64,000 nucleotides of DNA, taken from NCBI GenBank assembly GCA_016617785.1, contig JADILM010000006.1:372001-436000 (forward strand), in the 5' to 3' direction. The notes under the pieces are model-generated. The model saw only the letters and a program-made list of their open reading frames with translations, was not told the DNA's origin and did not search any database. The position numbers and the translations under genes were made by a program. The stretch comes from Sporobolomyces roseus. Its lineage: Eukaryota > Basidiomycota > Microbotryomycetes > Sporidiobolales > Sporidiobolaceae. Shown in pieces: positions 12,139 to 23,461 of this stretch; the first letter of the stretch is position 1, and each line of letters opens with the position of its first letter.

Positions 12139-15069
12139 ATGACTTTCACTCCCAACGATGCTGATGTCAAGTGCATCAACACTATCCGAACTCTCGCCCT
12201 TGAGTGAGTCCTCATTTCTCCCTGCCTTTCTCTCAACACTTCTCGGCCGCACTCGATTCGCCGTGGATCTGCTCGAAACACTAGCTGATCATGTTATGTA
12301 CTCTATAGCACTGTCAACAAGGTACTTACACCTCATTCTAGCTCCTCGAAACTCGAGATCAATTCGCTGACCGCATTTTCCTTCTTCCAACTTCTTCATT
12401 ATTCCTTCACTTCAATCTGTTTCACACGTCTCGCCACTTGGACTCGATTCATTGTGATGGTATTAGGCTAACTCTGGTCACCCCGGAGCTCCCATGGGAA
12501 TGGCTCCCGTCGCTCACGTTCTCTTCTGTAAGTTCCTCCTTATCTCGCTCTTTCAGCCTTTCAACGAATTCGCAGACTCACTCTGAAGTGCTCTCTATCT
12601 AGCCCGATTCTTGAACTGCAACCCTTCCGATTCCAAGTGGATCAACCGAGATCGATTCGTCCTTTCCAACGGTCACGGTTGCGCTCTTCAATACGTTCTC
12701 CTCCACCTCCTCGGCTACAAGGTCTCCATTGAAGACCTCAAGCAAGTGAGTCGCAACCCCAAGAGCTTATCTTGTGAGGTCCTCCAAACTGACCAGGTTT
12801 TCATTTTTCTAGTTCCGTCAACTCGACTCGATCACTCCTGGTCACCCCGAACTCGGTGTCACTGATGGTATCGAGGTCACCACTGGTCCCCTCGGACAAG
12901 GTTTCGCCAACGCTGTCGGTCTCGCCATCGCCCAAGCCCACCTCGGAGCTACCTTCAACAAGGAGAACTTCCCTATCTTCGACAACCACACCTACATGTT
13001 CACCGGTGACGGATGCTTGATGGAGGGTGTTTCATCTGAGGCTGCTTCCCTTGCTGGGTGAGTCGCTACCTTCTATGAATTCTCGAACAAAGTTTCCAGT
13101 TCTGATCTTCGTTATCCGTTCTATTCAGTCACCTCAAGCTCGGAAACCTCATCGCCATCTACGATGACAACAAGATCTCCATTGACGGATCCACCAACAT
13201 TGCCTTCACTGAGGATGTCGCTAAGCGATTCGAGTCCTACGACTGGCAAGTCATCATGTGAGTTACCTCTTCTTTCGTTTCGTTTCTTTGCCTTCCGCTC
13301 ATTCTGTCTCCTTCTCTAGTGTCGACGACGGAGACAACGACCTCGAGGGTATGGCTAAGGCTATTGAGCAAGCCAAGGCTGAAACCTCGAAGCCTTCGAT
13401 CATCCGCCTCCGCACCACCATCGGTTTCGGTTCGAAAGACCAAGGAACTCACGGAGTTCACGGAAACCCTCTCAAGGCTGACGACACTGTCGAGATCAAG
13501 AAGAAGTTCGGTTTCAACCCTGAGGAGTTCTTCGTCGTTCCCGACGAGACCAAGAAGGTTTACGGAGATATCGCCAAGAAGGGAGCTGAGGCTGAAGACA
13601 AGTGGAACAAGCTCTTCTCCGAGTACGAGTCGAAGTACCCCGATGAGGCTAAGGACATCAAGCGTCGTGTCGATGGAAAGCTTCCCGAAGGATGGGAGAA
13701 GGCTCTTCCTACCTTCACCCCTACCGACGATGCTGTCGCTTCCCGAAAGCTTTCCGAGGTCCTCCTCGCCAAGCTCTCCACTGTCATCCCTGAACTCGTT
13801 TCTGGATCTGCCGATCTTACTCCCTCTAACTTGGTTAGTTTTTTCATCTCTTTTTCCGTGTTGCTTTAGCTAACCCTCCTCACTCCCTCTACAGACTCGA
13901 TGGAAGAACGCTGTCGACTTCCAACCCAAGGAGACTGGTCTCGGAGACTACACTGGTCGATACATCGTTTGTCTTTTCTTCTCTCCTCTCTCTGCTCTAC
14001 TGCTGACTCCTCTCTACTCGTCTACAGCGATACGGTGTACGTGAACACGGTATGGGAGCCATCGCCAACGGTATCGCAGCTTACGGACCCAACCTTATGA
14101 TCCCCGCTATCGGTACTTTCCTCAACTTCGTCTCTTACGCTGCTGGTGCCGTCCGCCTTTCCGCTCTTTCCCACCAACGTGTCATCTGGGTCGCTACCCA
14201 CGACTCTATCGGTCTCGGAGTAAGTCTGAACCCTTCATATCGAGCTTCTCGAATCGATGCTGATTTCTTTTTGTTTCGATTCTTCAGGAGGATGGACCTA
14301 CTCACCAACCTATCGAGACTGTCGCTCACTTCCGTGCTCTTCCTAACTGCAACGTCTGGCGCCCTGCTGGTAAGCAGCTCTTTTTATTCTTTTCCCCTCT
14401 TCTCGTTTTTCTCCCTTTCGTCAACCCAGTTACTGATCCTCTCCTCGCTTCTTCATAGACGGTAACGAGACCTCCGCTGCTTACTACATGGCCCTCACCT
14501 CCACCCACACTCCTTCCATCCTCGCCCTCACCCGTCAAAACCTTCCCCAACTCGAGGGTTCCTCAATCGAGAAGGCCAACAAGGGAGCTTACGTCCTCCA
14601 CGAGGAGCAAGACGCTGCCATCACTCTCCTCGGTACCGGATCCGAAGTCGCCCTCGCTGTCGAGACCGCTGAAGTCCTCAAGAAGAAGGGAATCAAGGCT
14701 CGTGTTGTCTCGATGCCTTGCATGGAAGTCTTCCGATCGCAAGATAAGGACTACAAGCTCTCTGTTCTTCCTGACGGTGCTCCTATCATGTCGATTGAGG
14801 CTTACACCGTGAGTCGCCTTTTCACTTTTTCGAGTTTTCCTTTTCTTCTTCTGACCCTTCCTCTTCTACAGACCTTCGGATGGGGAGAGTTCTCTCACGT
14901 GCATTGTGGAATCGATACTTTTGGTGCCTCTGCCCCTGCCAAGGCCGTGTACAACAAGTTCGGACTCACTGGAGATGCCCTCGCCGAGCGATCTCAAAAG
15001 GCCATCGACTACTTCAAGAACCTTAAGCAAAATGTCTACTCTCCTATCTCTCAACAACTCCTCGTCTAA
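12139..15069 (+). CDS. TKL1: Transketolase
   Basis: Twelve exons: 12139-12203, 12309-12321, 12467-12527, 12603-12745, 12813-13057, 13129-13257, 13320-13833, 13895-13966, 14028-14219, 14288-14369, 14459-14808 and 14872-15069. They give 687 residues, the usual fungal length. The enzyme moves two-carbon ketol units between sugar phosphates in the non-oxidative pentose phosphate pathway in the cytosol, using thiamine diphosphate and a divalent metal. Visible family motifs are [14 protein letters not shown] near residue 27, the cofactor motif [13 protein letters not shown] near 155, [24 protein letters not shown] and [16 protein letters not shown]. Exon 2 is only 13 nt and is required to keep the ALDTVNKANSGHPG order. 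Codon use is strongly biased to C-ending codons, which suggests high expression. Confidence 0.97.
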
Positions 15070-15648
15070 ACGTGCTCGTCCGTGTCGTCGTTATAGAGAT
15101 TAGTTTTTGTGTGCATTCCCCTCCCATTTTGTTTAAAACTTGATTTTTCGAAATTATACTTTCCCCCGTTGTAGATACTCTTCCACCTTCTGCTTTCCCT
15201 TCGTCCGAGTTGCGAGTCGATCCTACGGGTCGTTATGCAGATGCAGAGAGGTTCTGAGATCGTTGAAGTTGGATTCATCTTGCGAAAGAGCGAGACGACA
15301 GCGAATCTCAGCCTCTCCTTCTTCCGACTCATCTCCTTTTCCACATTCAACGCGTCTCTGAACTCGCTGGACAGCTCAGAACTACACAAGCACTCGCAAG
15401 ATCGCCTCCCGAAGCTTACAATTGCCGTTGACGGCTTGAAACACCTTGATCTTTCGACTTGTCAATCGTTACTCAACTCGTTTCTGGGTGATCAGGTGAG
15501 CTCAGTGACCTCTTTGGGCCCTCTAGAACAACACTGACACTCTCTCATCGTCTGCTTCAACCCAGATATCTCAAATCGGTCGCTGCTCTTCTCATTCAAC
15601 CTACCCTCATCATCCTTTACCTTCCTTCGACCTACAGAACAAGACAAG
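15070..15648. other. Intergenic region upstream of family copy A
   Basis: 579 nt holding the transketolase 3' end and the promoter and leader of copy A. Short frames exist but none looks coding. A stretch near 15430-15465 (GGCTTGAAACACCTTGATCT) loosely resembles sequence upstream of copy G near 44580-44605, possibly shared promoter ancestry. Confidence 0.35.
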
Positions 15649-17611
15649 ATGGCAGAACGTAGAACGCAAGCCAAGACCTTCGACCCGCTCAAAGGAATCA
15701 CTTGGACTGCAGAGACAGAAGTCGAACTCATGAAGAAATTGGTGAGGGAGAAGGAACGTATCTTTGCTGAACACAGGAAGCTCGAAAATGGTGCGGCGAC
15801 AATCATCTGTCTGAGATAGACGTCAAGAGCTGACTCGCCTTCGATGACAAACAATCGAACTCCAGCTCGTCTACAACTCGAAAGTCAAGCTGCCGCCCGA
15901 GCTATTGCTACGACAGACAGCGCTCTGGGTCCCTGCATCGATCGCTACTACGACTTCTGCACCGCTCTCAACCTTCCACTGTTCCCAATTCCCGCATCGA
16001 TTCTCGCACTATTCATCTTCGCCAAATGCTCTTTCCGAAACTCTTACTACGACACGCCAACTCGTCGAATGAAGCGTGTCAAGCGTGAGACTGACGATAT
16101 CTGGGCAGAGGTTGAGGACTATAAGGACATGCGGCAGGAAGATGATGAGATTCTCGAGGCTCTTCGTCAATTCTTGCTCGAGAGGAAAGATGTGAGGGTC
16201 AAACCAAGAGGTGCGTATTCACTACTTCCGCACTGGATACGCTAGCAAGCTCATATTGAACTCTCGACTCAGCATCAACCGTCAAGACTCAAACGCCATC
16301 GAAAGCTCGTTCCGAATCCGACGATTCTGATTCCGACCTCTCGAACCTCACCTCCAGATCCGATGACGACGGCTCCGATTGCTCTGACGATGAGGGAGAC
16401 CGTGCTTGGAGGCAGCGTAAAGCTCTCGAGAACAAGGCAGAACCACAAGTATCAATTCCACCTTTCGTACGTTCTCCTCCCATTTCCTCTCCAAGTTTGG
16501 TTCTGATGAGTCTACTCCTTTGGCAGGGCACTCCGAATGTCCCACAGAATGGAGATCGTTTCGTCAACATTGAAAACCTTCTCGTAGCGTGCTATCGCGC
16601 TCTCATCTCCGTGTATGGAAACGGCTGCAGCATCGCAGAATCTCAAAACGGAGTATCTACGGTCATCGAATGTAGCCGAGCAGCTAAGATGTACCTAAAC
16701 GCTGAAAGTGGACAATGCAAGTGGAAGATCGGAGCTGTCATCGATCAGGAAACGAATGAGCTAGTCGTTTCGGAGGAAAAGTCTCATCTCGTTCACGATC
16801 ATGGACCGAGTACAAGGATCATCAAGCATCCAAATTGGCGCCCTCCTGTCAAGAATGCCATCGTCAGGAAAGCTTTCGGAATGCCTCCTCTTGCAAGCGC
16901 TTCAAAGGAAAAGGTAAGCTCTTGCTTTGTCTTTCGACCGTCAGCTCTACTCTTTCGCTATACGTTGACTTGTCTCTCTCGATGTAGAAAAAGCCGCGAG
17001 CTACTGCTGCTCTTCCGTCGATTCAATCAAGCGGTTCCTCTCCAAACATCTTCGAACAACCTTCGAAGAAACTCAAATACAGTCCTTATCGATTCGACTC
17101 CTCCGAGACTTCACATTATTCGCCATCCTCCTCAATGCTCACGAACCATTCTCTCAACGATCAATCGTACTCACAAGTCTCAAACGCTTCTCAAATCGCT
17201 TCGAACCCTCAATTCGCTTCTCCCCACTTCGCTTCCTCTTCGACTCCCTCGCAGCTCGTCCCATTTCCCGCTCACCCCTTCTCGATGCCTCAATCTCAAT
17301 CAACTTCGAGCATAGCCTCGACTTCTCTCGCTCAAACTCCTTCTCCCGAACTTTCCCCTTTCTTCCCTCAGCTCGAACGATTCCTCCGCGCATTGCACCC
17401 TTCTCTCTCGAGTCTCGCTCTCCCGATCTTCAGTGCAGGCATCGACTCATTCGATATGCTCTGCATGTTCAACACTTTCGAATCAGACACTCTTGCGAAA
17501 TTCTTTGAACTCATTCAATCACAAGACGTCAAACAGGAAATATCGCTAGTTCACCTCAGGCTATTACAGAAAAAGCTGGACGAAGCGAAGTTAGGAGACT
17601 GGTCAGGATAG
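15649..17611 (+). CDS. Family copy A: putative HNH-class zinc DNA-binding protein
   Basis: Exons 15649-15790, 15830-16210, 16273-16466, 16527-16913 and 16988-17611 give 575 residues with intron phases 1, 1, 0, 0. Modules in order: N-terminal block FDPLKGITWTAETEVELMKK; helical block with YDFCTALNLPLFPIPASILA and LFIFAKCS; acidic Ser/Asp linker; zinc module with C-x14-C-x25-H-D-H (ECSRAAKMYLN...GQCKWKIG...HDHGP); Ser/Pro/Gln linker; C-terminal helical block (FFPQLERFLRALHPSLSSLA to the end). The zinc spacing resembles WRKY/GCM1/FAR1-type domains, so sequence-specific DNA binding is inferred, not shown. This copy lies outside the mirrored arms, and its C-terminal half most resembles G and B. 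No transposase catalytic domain is present. The family is not one I can name. Confidence 0.8.
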
Positions 17612-17678
17612 GAGTAGATATCGAACGAGAAAGTCACCGCTTGAAATGAGAAACCGGAAAGTTACCGCTTGACTGACG

Positions 17679-18046
17679 ATGGCAAAAGTGGGCGAAGAGA
17701 CTCAATCAAGGACGTCTACTGGGAACGTGTGCAGACTCGCTCAGCTCGCTGAGATACCTCGGGGCGTAGAAGATTACGGAAAGTCGCGAAGGAGGGAAGA
17801 TGCTCAAATCGAAGTTCTGGACAATTTGGCGTACGTCCCTTCCTCCCCCTGTCCTTCAATCATTGCTGCTGACTGTTCCAGCTGAATGAAAGATTGGCAG
17901 TCGAGCAGATTTGCCTTGCGCTGCAAAATGCGAAACCAAACCGACTACTCAGAGAGGCCCGCCCAATCCTTCAACCGCTGTCAAAGTGGGTATCGGGCTT
18001 AGGATTTCGATCACTTTGCTACGTTCCGTCAGCCGGTACGAAGTAA
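17679..18046 (+). CDS. Tentative small orphan gene
   Basis: An ATG at 17679 opens an exon to 17830 (GTACGT donor). Joining it to 17893 in phase gives 101 residues, ending at a TAA at 18044-18046. The second exon translation (LAVEQICLALQNAKPN, then LLREARPILQPLSKWV) looks protein-like, but I recognise no family. The same frame reopens after the stop and stays open to about 18379, so a further short intron (donor GTAAGG at 18043) or a decayed gene is possible. The GAAAG acceptor is weak. It sits between copy A and the Zn2Cys6 gene. Confidence 0.3.
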
Positions 18047-18449
18047 GGTGCGTTCGTTACCGACACCCGGGCTTCGACGAGGTATCTGCTGGCTTCCGAT
18101 TCGGAAAGGGGCAGCAGAAAAGTATCCGACGAACTCGGGGGAGAGACTGCATCGGGTATAGGTAGAGAGAGAGAAGAATCTAACGAACCTTCTTTGACGG
18201 CTATCAATACGGGTTGGGGAAACAGGATCGGATGTTGGTCAGCCCCTCGGAGGGAACCGTTGACGATTTACAACTCTCTCTGCTCTTCTTGTTCTCCTAC
18301 TCCCTTTCACGTCGTCCCATTTGACGCTGTAAGCTTCCCTTTGACTTCTCAGTATCGTGGAAGAAGCAGACAGTGCTGACCGAAACTTCTGCCCCTTTGT
18401 GCAGTTCATTTTCGACCGCTCGTCCCTCCCTGATTCAACGCCCAAATCC

Positions 18450-20252
18450 ATGACTCCTCCAATCCCCATCAATGGCTCGAGGAAACGTCCGTCTAGGTCG
18501 TGCACAAACTGCCGGAGGTCTAAAACTCGTTGCCTCGGAATCAGCGAAGAGTACTTACACCTCTTGAACGATCCCGAAGCCGCTCTCCCGTCGGATACTC
18601 CTCAATGCACTCGTTGCATCAAGTTAGGATACGAATGCAGCTTCGTTCCTTTGAAACGTAAAGGACGACCTCGTCGCTGTGAAATTCCGGTTCGACCTCG
18701 CAAGAAGAAACCCGTCAATTCTTTACCTTCACCTTCGACTACTCCTGAGCCGCACGACTATTACGCCGACTATTCTTCTTCACCCAACTTCTTCGACGAG
18801 TTCGATCGTTACTACCCCGATCCTTTCGCCGCTTCGACTCATCACATCGAATATTCGACCACGATGACTTCTCCCGCCGAAACGACTTATTTCGAACCAC
18901 CCGTCGTCGGTTACCCTCTCCCTCGCGCTCCCCCTATGCTTCCCTCTCCTTCCTACGACTACAAAGATCTCGCCAACGCCTACCTTCGAGAAGTCTTCCA
19001 ATACAGTCCACTCTTACCTCCCGAACCACTCAAGCTCGAGCATTACCTTGCAAATTCCGATCCTTTCCTTCCCGCTTCTCTCGCCTGTATGATCGATCCT
19101 CACTCGACTCCTCCTCCTTTCCCACCCCTCCGTCCCGCGAGCCTAGCGATCTTGCAAGGATGCATCTACCTCGGTTTATACTATTACGGAATTCACGAAG
19201 TTGCGAAATGCGTCGAGATCGTCGAATACGCTTCGCGGGAAATGAGGATCTTGGGTTGGAAAGGTTCAGATACATCAAGTCTCGCGCAAGTGGTGAAGGC
19301 TGAGGAGTTGAATGCATTTGTTGGAGTCGGTTGGATCGTTTGGTGTTTTGGAATTCGAGTTGGGGTACTCGTTGGTGATCGAGGACTCTTGTTGGCTGAG
19401 GTCCAGCTACCATCCGAGGTACGTCTTGCCCTGTCTACTCCTCTTGATCTCGTCGATCTGACCCGATGAATCGCGTTTCAGATTGATGCGAGCGATATGA
19501 TCCTTCACGCTGTTCAGCTTCTCCGAGACAGCACAAACTTCGAATTCCTCGACACCCTCGACGTCGAAGGTCGTTCAGCCTATACGGAGGAGATCACGAC
19601 TCGTTCAGCACGAATCTACGAGGTTGCGACATCCTATCTTCGAACCCTCGACACTTCTTCTCCAGAACTCGCTTCCTCTCCAGCCAAACCTGACACAATC
19701 GCTTCCACTATCGAATCTCTCACTCTCGCAGCGGGTCGAGAGACAGCTTTCGTCACAGCTATCATGGCTGCCAGTTCACCCATTCTTCACCTCTCTCACA
19801 ATTCACCTTACTCTTCGATGATCTCTCCCATCCTCTCTTGCAACCTTCATTCGGCTACCTACCCTTCGAAACAATCTCGATCGACTATCCTTCACTGCGT
19901 CGACCAGATCCTCGAAACCGCAAAGACAGCTCGAGCTGAGAATGGAGACCTCATCGCTTTCCTTCAGCATTGCGCCTGTTGGGGACCAGGGTTCTTAATT
20001 TGTGGATGGGGGATCTTGATCTCGTATGAAGCGTCGATCGTTGAAGGGTGTGAGGGAGATCTAGATACGGCAAAGGCGGAAGAGGGATTGGATTTGTGCG
20101 AAGCGATTCTCGCAAGTCAGAAGAAGTGGTCTGCTCAAGCACTCTTCGCTGCAGAATTGGGATTGATGAGGCAGACTTCACTTCTCTCTCGTGGTGAAGC
20201 TCCAAAGTTTGATGATGGATGGTCAGAAGAAGTCTTTGCTCCTTGTGTTTAG
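18450..20252 (+). CDS. Zn2Cys6 transcription factor (TF1)
   Basis: Exons 18450-19418 and 19482-20252 give 579 residues. The N-terminus has a fungal binuclear zinc cluster: CTNCRRSKTRCLG and, after an unusually long loop, QCTRCIKLGYECS, followed by a basic KRKGRPRR stretch. The middle and C-terminal parts look like the helical fungal-type regulatory region (for example AKCVEIVEYASREMRILGWK). The start was chosen because the paralogue at 47976-49700 begins with the same MTPPIP. Zn2Cys6 proteins bind DNA in the nucleus, usually as activators; the target genes are unknown. Everything from 19569 to the 3' end lies in the inverted repeat, so a 5'-truncated second copy exists at 47021-47704. Confidence 0.85.
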
Positions 20253-20614
20253 TTTCGAAAAAACGAGCTTAGTTTGTATTCTCCCTTCGTTTATCTCTCT
20301 CTCGAGGCTGGTTCCTCTCCTATCTTGTATCTTGCCTCTCTTCCTTCGTAGCTCCTTTAGTCAAAGTGTTGATAGCAGTTCGTTCGTTACTTGTGATCCT
20401 TCTGACTTTTCGAAAGCGAGTCTTGCGAAGAAAACGATAACTTCGCAGGATCTGATCTAATGCCTCGCTGTGGTCGGTCTACCTCTCGCATCACTTCCTC
20501 ACACACAGAAGTAGACGAACAAAGAGTCTTTACAGTTTGCAAGCGAAGCCAACTTCCGATTTCTACTGATTCGTTTTCGTCCTCATATTCTCGTTCTCAA
20601 GCTCATACGTTCTC
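20253..20614. other. Convergent 3' intergenic region
   Basis: 362 nt between the convergent stops of TF1 and copy B, inside the inverted repeat and mirrored at 46650-47020. It should carry both 3' untranslated regions. No ORF of interest. Confidence 0.4.
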
Positions 20615-22474
20615 TCAGTCATCCCATCCTCCCGCTTTCGCTTCTTCCAACTTCTTCTGCAATAGCTTGAGGTGAACTTTCGATATTTCTTGTTTGACGT
20701 CTTGAGATTGAATGAGTTCAAGGAATTTCGCAAGAGTGTCTGATTCGAAAGCGTTGAACTTGCAGAGCATTTCGAATGAGTCGATGCCTGCACTGAAGAT
20801 CGAGAGAGCGAGACTCGAGAGAGAAGGGTGCAATGCGCGGAGGAATCGTTCGAGCTGAGGGAAGAAAGGGGAAAGTTCGGGGGAAGGAGTTTGAGCGAGA
20901 GAAGTCGAGAACATGCTCGAGGTTGATTGAGATTGAGGCATCGAGAAGGGCTGAGCGGAGAATGATGTGAGCTGCGAGGGGGTCGAAGAGGAAGCGAATT
21001 GAGGAGAAGCGAATTGAGGAGAAGAAGCGAATTGAGGTTTTGAAACGAAGGGAGAAGAGTTTGAGACTTGTGAGTTCAAGTGACTGGTGCCGATAGTAGT
21101 CGCGAGCATCGAGGATGATGGCGAATACTGTGAAGTCTCGAAAGAGTCGAATCGGTAAGGACTGTATTTGAGCTTCTTCAAAGGTTGTTCGTCTGAAGTC
21201 GAGGGAGTTTGATTCTGCTGCGAAACCTGAGCAGAGGCAATGGTGTGTGAGCGAATACCTCGCAGTAAGCTGAATTGAGCGCACCTGAACACGAGAGCGT
21301 GACTCGAGAGGGTCGAGACCAAGAGCTGCACGAACGGCAGCGTTCTTGACAGTAGGTCGCCAGTTCGCGTCTTTCTTGAGCGCTTCTGCTGGAGCATGAT
21401 TGTGTAAAAGATACGACTTGTCGCTCGATACCACGATTTCCTTGGTCTTTGCGTCTTGAATAGCTCCGATTCGCCATTTGCAGCGACCTCCAGAAGCTTC
21501 CGAGTAATTGTGACGACTACGAGTGCACTCGACAATAACAGCACTGCGATTCGATTTCGATATGCTCGCACCGGTCCCGTAGACTGGGAGAAGAGCGAGA
21601 TAGCAAGCGACGAGGAGATCGTCGGCCGAAGAGAAGCGGTCGTCAGGTTGAGGAAGATTCGAAATGACCTGAGCGAGTGAGGGAGATTCTCAGACGAGAT
21701 CAGTAGAGGAAGGTTTGGTGGAGCTCACCAATTGATGTACAGTTTGACGGCTACGTTGATCTTCCGTATAATCGTCATTATCGTTTGAAGCATCGGAGAG
21801 AACTGAAGAGGCGGAAGAAGCGTCTTGAGCAGGACGAGTTGTCGACTTCTGTTGACCTGTTCGTAAGGATCGTCGTTAGTTGAAGGTTCATTCAGGTACA
21901 GATAGGAGGAAAGAGAGGAACCTCGAGGAGCTTTGATACGAACTCCTTTGCGTTCATGCATGAAGTAACTCAGCCCGACCGCAACGGCGACGCTATCCTC
22001 CAGAATATCCATTCCTTCGACTTCTTCCCACAAATCAAGACTCGATAAACGCAAACGCTTGAGAGAATGCAAACAGGTTTGATAATTCCCGTTTTTATGC
22101 GAACATTTGGTGAAAAGGAAGAGAGCGATAGTCGACATGGAGATAGGAGCGACTGGAATGTTGACAGCTTGACAGAACTCGCTGTATCGGTCATAGACCG
22201 CGCGGAGAATGCCATCTTCACTGTAACTTTCTTCGACTTCTCGCTTGCTTGAGGCTTGTAGCGAAGCTAAATCTCGGTGAATGGTCAGCGAATACACAGT
22301 CACACTTGGAGCTATACACTGTACGCAGGACTCACCATTGTCGAACTTCCTGTGTCTAGCGAAAACAGTTTCCTTATCTTTGACGAGATTCTTCATCGAT
22401 TCCACATTCGTCTCGGCAGTCCAAGTCAAGCCTTTCGTAGGATCGAATCCTTTAGCATGAGTCTTGCTGGTCAT
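20615..22474 (-). CDS. Family copy B: putative HNH-class zinc DNA-binding protein
   Basis: Exons on the minus strand: 22336-22474, 21922-22266, 21729-21856, 21285-21668 and 20615-21226 give 535 residues (phases 1, 1, 0, 0). Modules: GFDPTKGLTWTAETNVESMK; helical block DRYSEFCQAVNIPVAPISMS with IALFLFTKCSHKN; short acidic linker; zinc module C-x14-C-x25-H-N-H (ECTRSRHNYSEASGGRCKWR ... LLHNHAP); Ser/Pro/Gln linker with repeated PQFAS units; C-terminal helical block ending AKAGGWDD. It is the mirror partner of copy G: exon lengths are identical, and differences cluster in the exon-5 linker. Inferred nuclear DNA-binding protein. Confidence 0.8.
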
Positions 22475-22762
22475 CTTCACTGGCCTTGACTTGTGCTCAG
22501 GGATTTGTAGTGGAGTTGGATGAAGACGAACTGTCAAAGTTAGCGTGAACTACATGGAGGATATCGCCAGTCAGTCGGGAGAGGCTATTGCGCATCAGAG
22601 CTAATTGCTCACCTATCCTGAAGTCCGGAGAGACGAGAGGGAGTTGCTCTTTGATCTGAGAGATCAAGATGTTTCAGATCCTCGAACGGCTTGTAGCTGG
22701 GTGAGTCGAATAGGCGGGTGCTGATCTATGTCGTGTAGCTTCCTGATTGAATCAGCTAAAAG

Positions 22763-23029
22763 AACAAGCGGAATGAGAGGGGAAGTGCAAGGGGAGGAAG
22801 CTCCTCTCGCTCTCATTTCGCTGTGGAACGAATCGCAACTGAATTGCAAAGCGTAGGATTAGTGCATGCAAGCTCGTCAGCACCCAAGCAAGATAGACCT
22901 CGCTTCAGTGACAAGCTGAATGCTGCTTCATTCGAAGGCCTCGACGAAGAGATGAAACCCCGAGTTTCGCAACTTTGGTTTGCGATGAATTTCCCTCCAT
23001 TGAGAGAGGCGGACGCGGGCGTGAAGTGA
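22763..23029 (+). pseudogene. ATG-less conserved frame (left copy)
   Basis: This frame encodes a hydrophilic segment (for example DKLNAASFEGLDEEMKPRVS) and is present almost unchanged on the opposite arm (44233-44439 and upstream). No ATG precedes the conserved part and no clean splice join to the open stretch downstream was found. It is probably a relic of an older gene or an exon I cannot connect. Conservation between arms only reflects the recent duplication. Confidence 0.25.
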
Positions 23030-23225
23030 GGATCTTACAAGGGCTGCGATGGATCCGATGACGCTGCGATCAGATGGCTTCAGATTAGGGCGAGGCGCAA
23101 GAAGAATTTCGAGAATCCGACGAACGTCGACGAAGCAATGAAACAGCTCGAATCCTGCTACGTCGATTAATCTTGAGTAGCTGAAGCGTACACATAGGAG
23201 AGAAACAGATTGTAGCTCATAGGCC

Positions 23226-23305
23226 TGCGATGGGTTTAGTGAGGAGAACTTGACCCGGTTGATCGAGATGAGTACATCCCATATACAAACACTCTTCGAC
23301 CACGC
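23226..23305 (+). pseudogene. Relic of a Zn2Cys6 zinc-finger exon (left copy)
   Basis: About 80 nt align with codons 20-46 of the Zn2Cys6 gene TF2 (49539-49620, minus strand), which read CVGLSEEYLHAVDQDDYIPD and NTPRPRC. Here the same string reads C-x-G-F-S-E-E, then loses one base, then continues PVDRDEYIPY and NTLRPR. The first cysteine pair and the last cluster cysteines are absent, so no functional finger remains. Confidence 0.55.
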
Positions 23306-23461
23306 AGAGGGAATGGCATATGGTCAGAGATGACACCGAGACAAGTGACGGCGAAGCGGCCAACGCGAGAGAGCATGAGCATCGGCAGCGAAACAAACGA
23401 AGAAGAAAAGTGAAAAGCTCGTTTGTTCATTCCATCGCCTTTCCATCTACTCAACTCTGAA

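Larger units (their letters stand above)
22475..23461. other. B-C intergenic region with gene relics
   Basis: 987 nt between two minus-strand family copies, inside the inverted repeat. It holds the B promoter, a plus-strand frame without an ATG (22763-23029, conserved in the mirror copy) and a frameshifted relic of a Zn2Cys6 finger (23226-23305). A second open stretch (WLQIRARRKKNFENPTN, about 23070-23168) is also conserved in the mirror copy. A 10-nt indel near 23035-23045 distinguishes the arms. Confidence 0.5.

Noticed and set aside
22823..23029. Functional 68-residue gene
   Set aside because: The first codon is GTG and no ATG or splice acceptor restores a start. Kept only as a probable relic.
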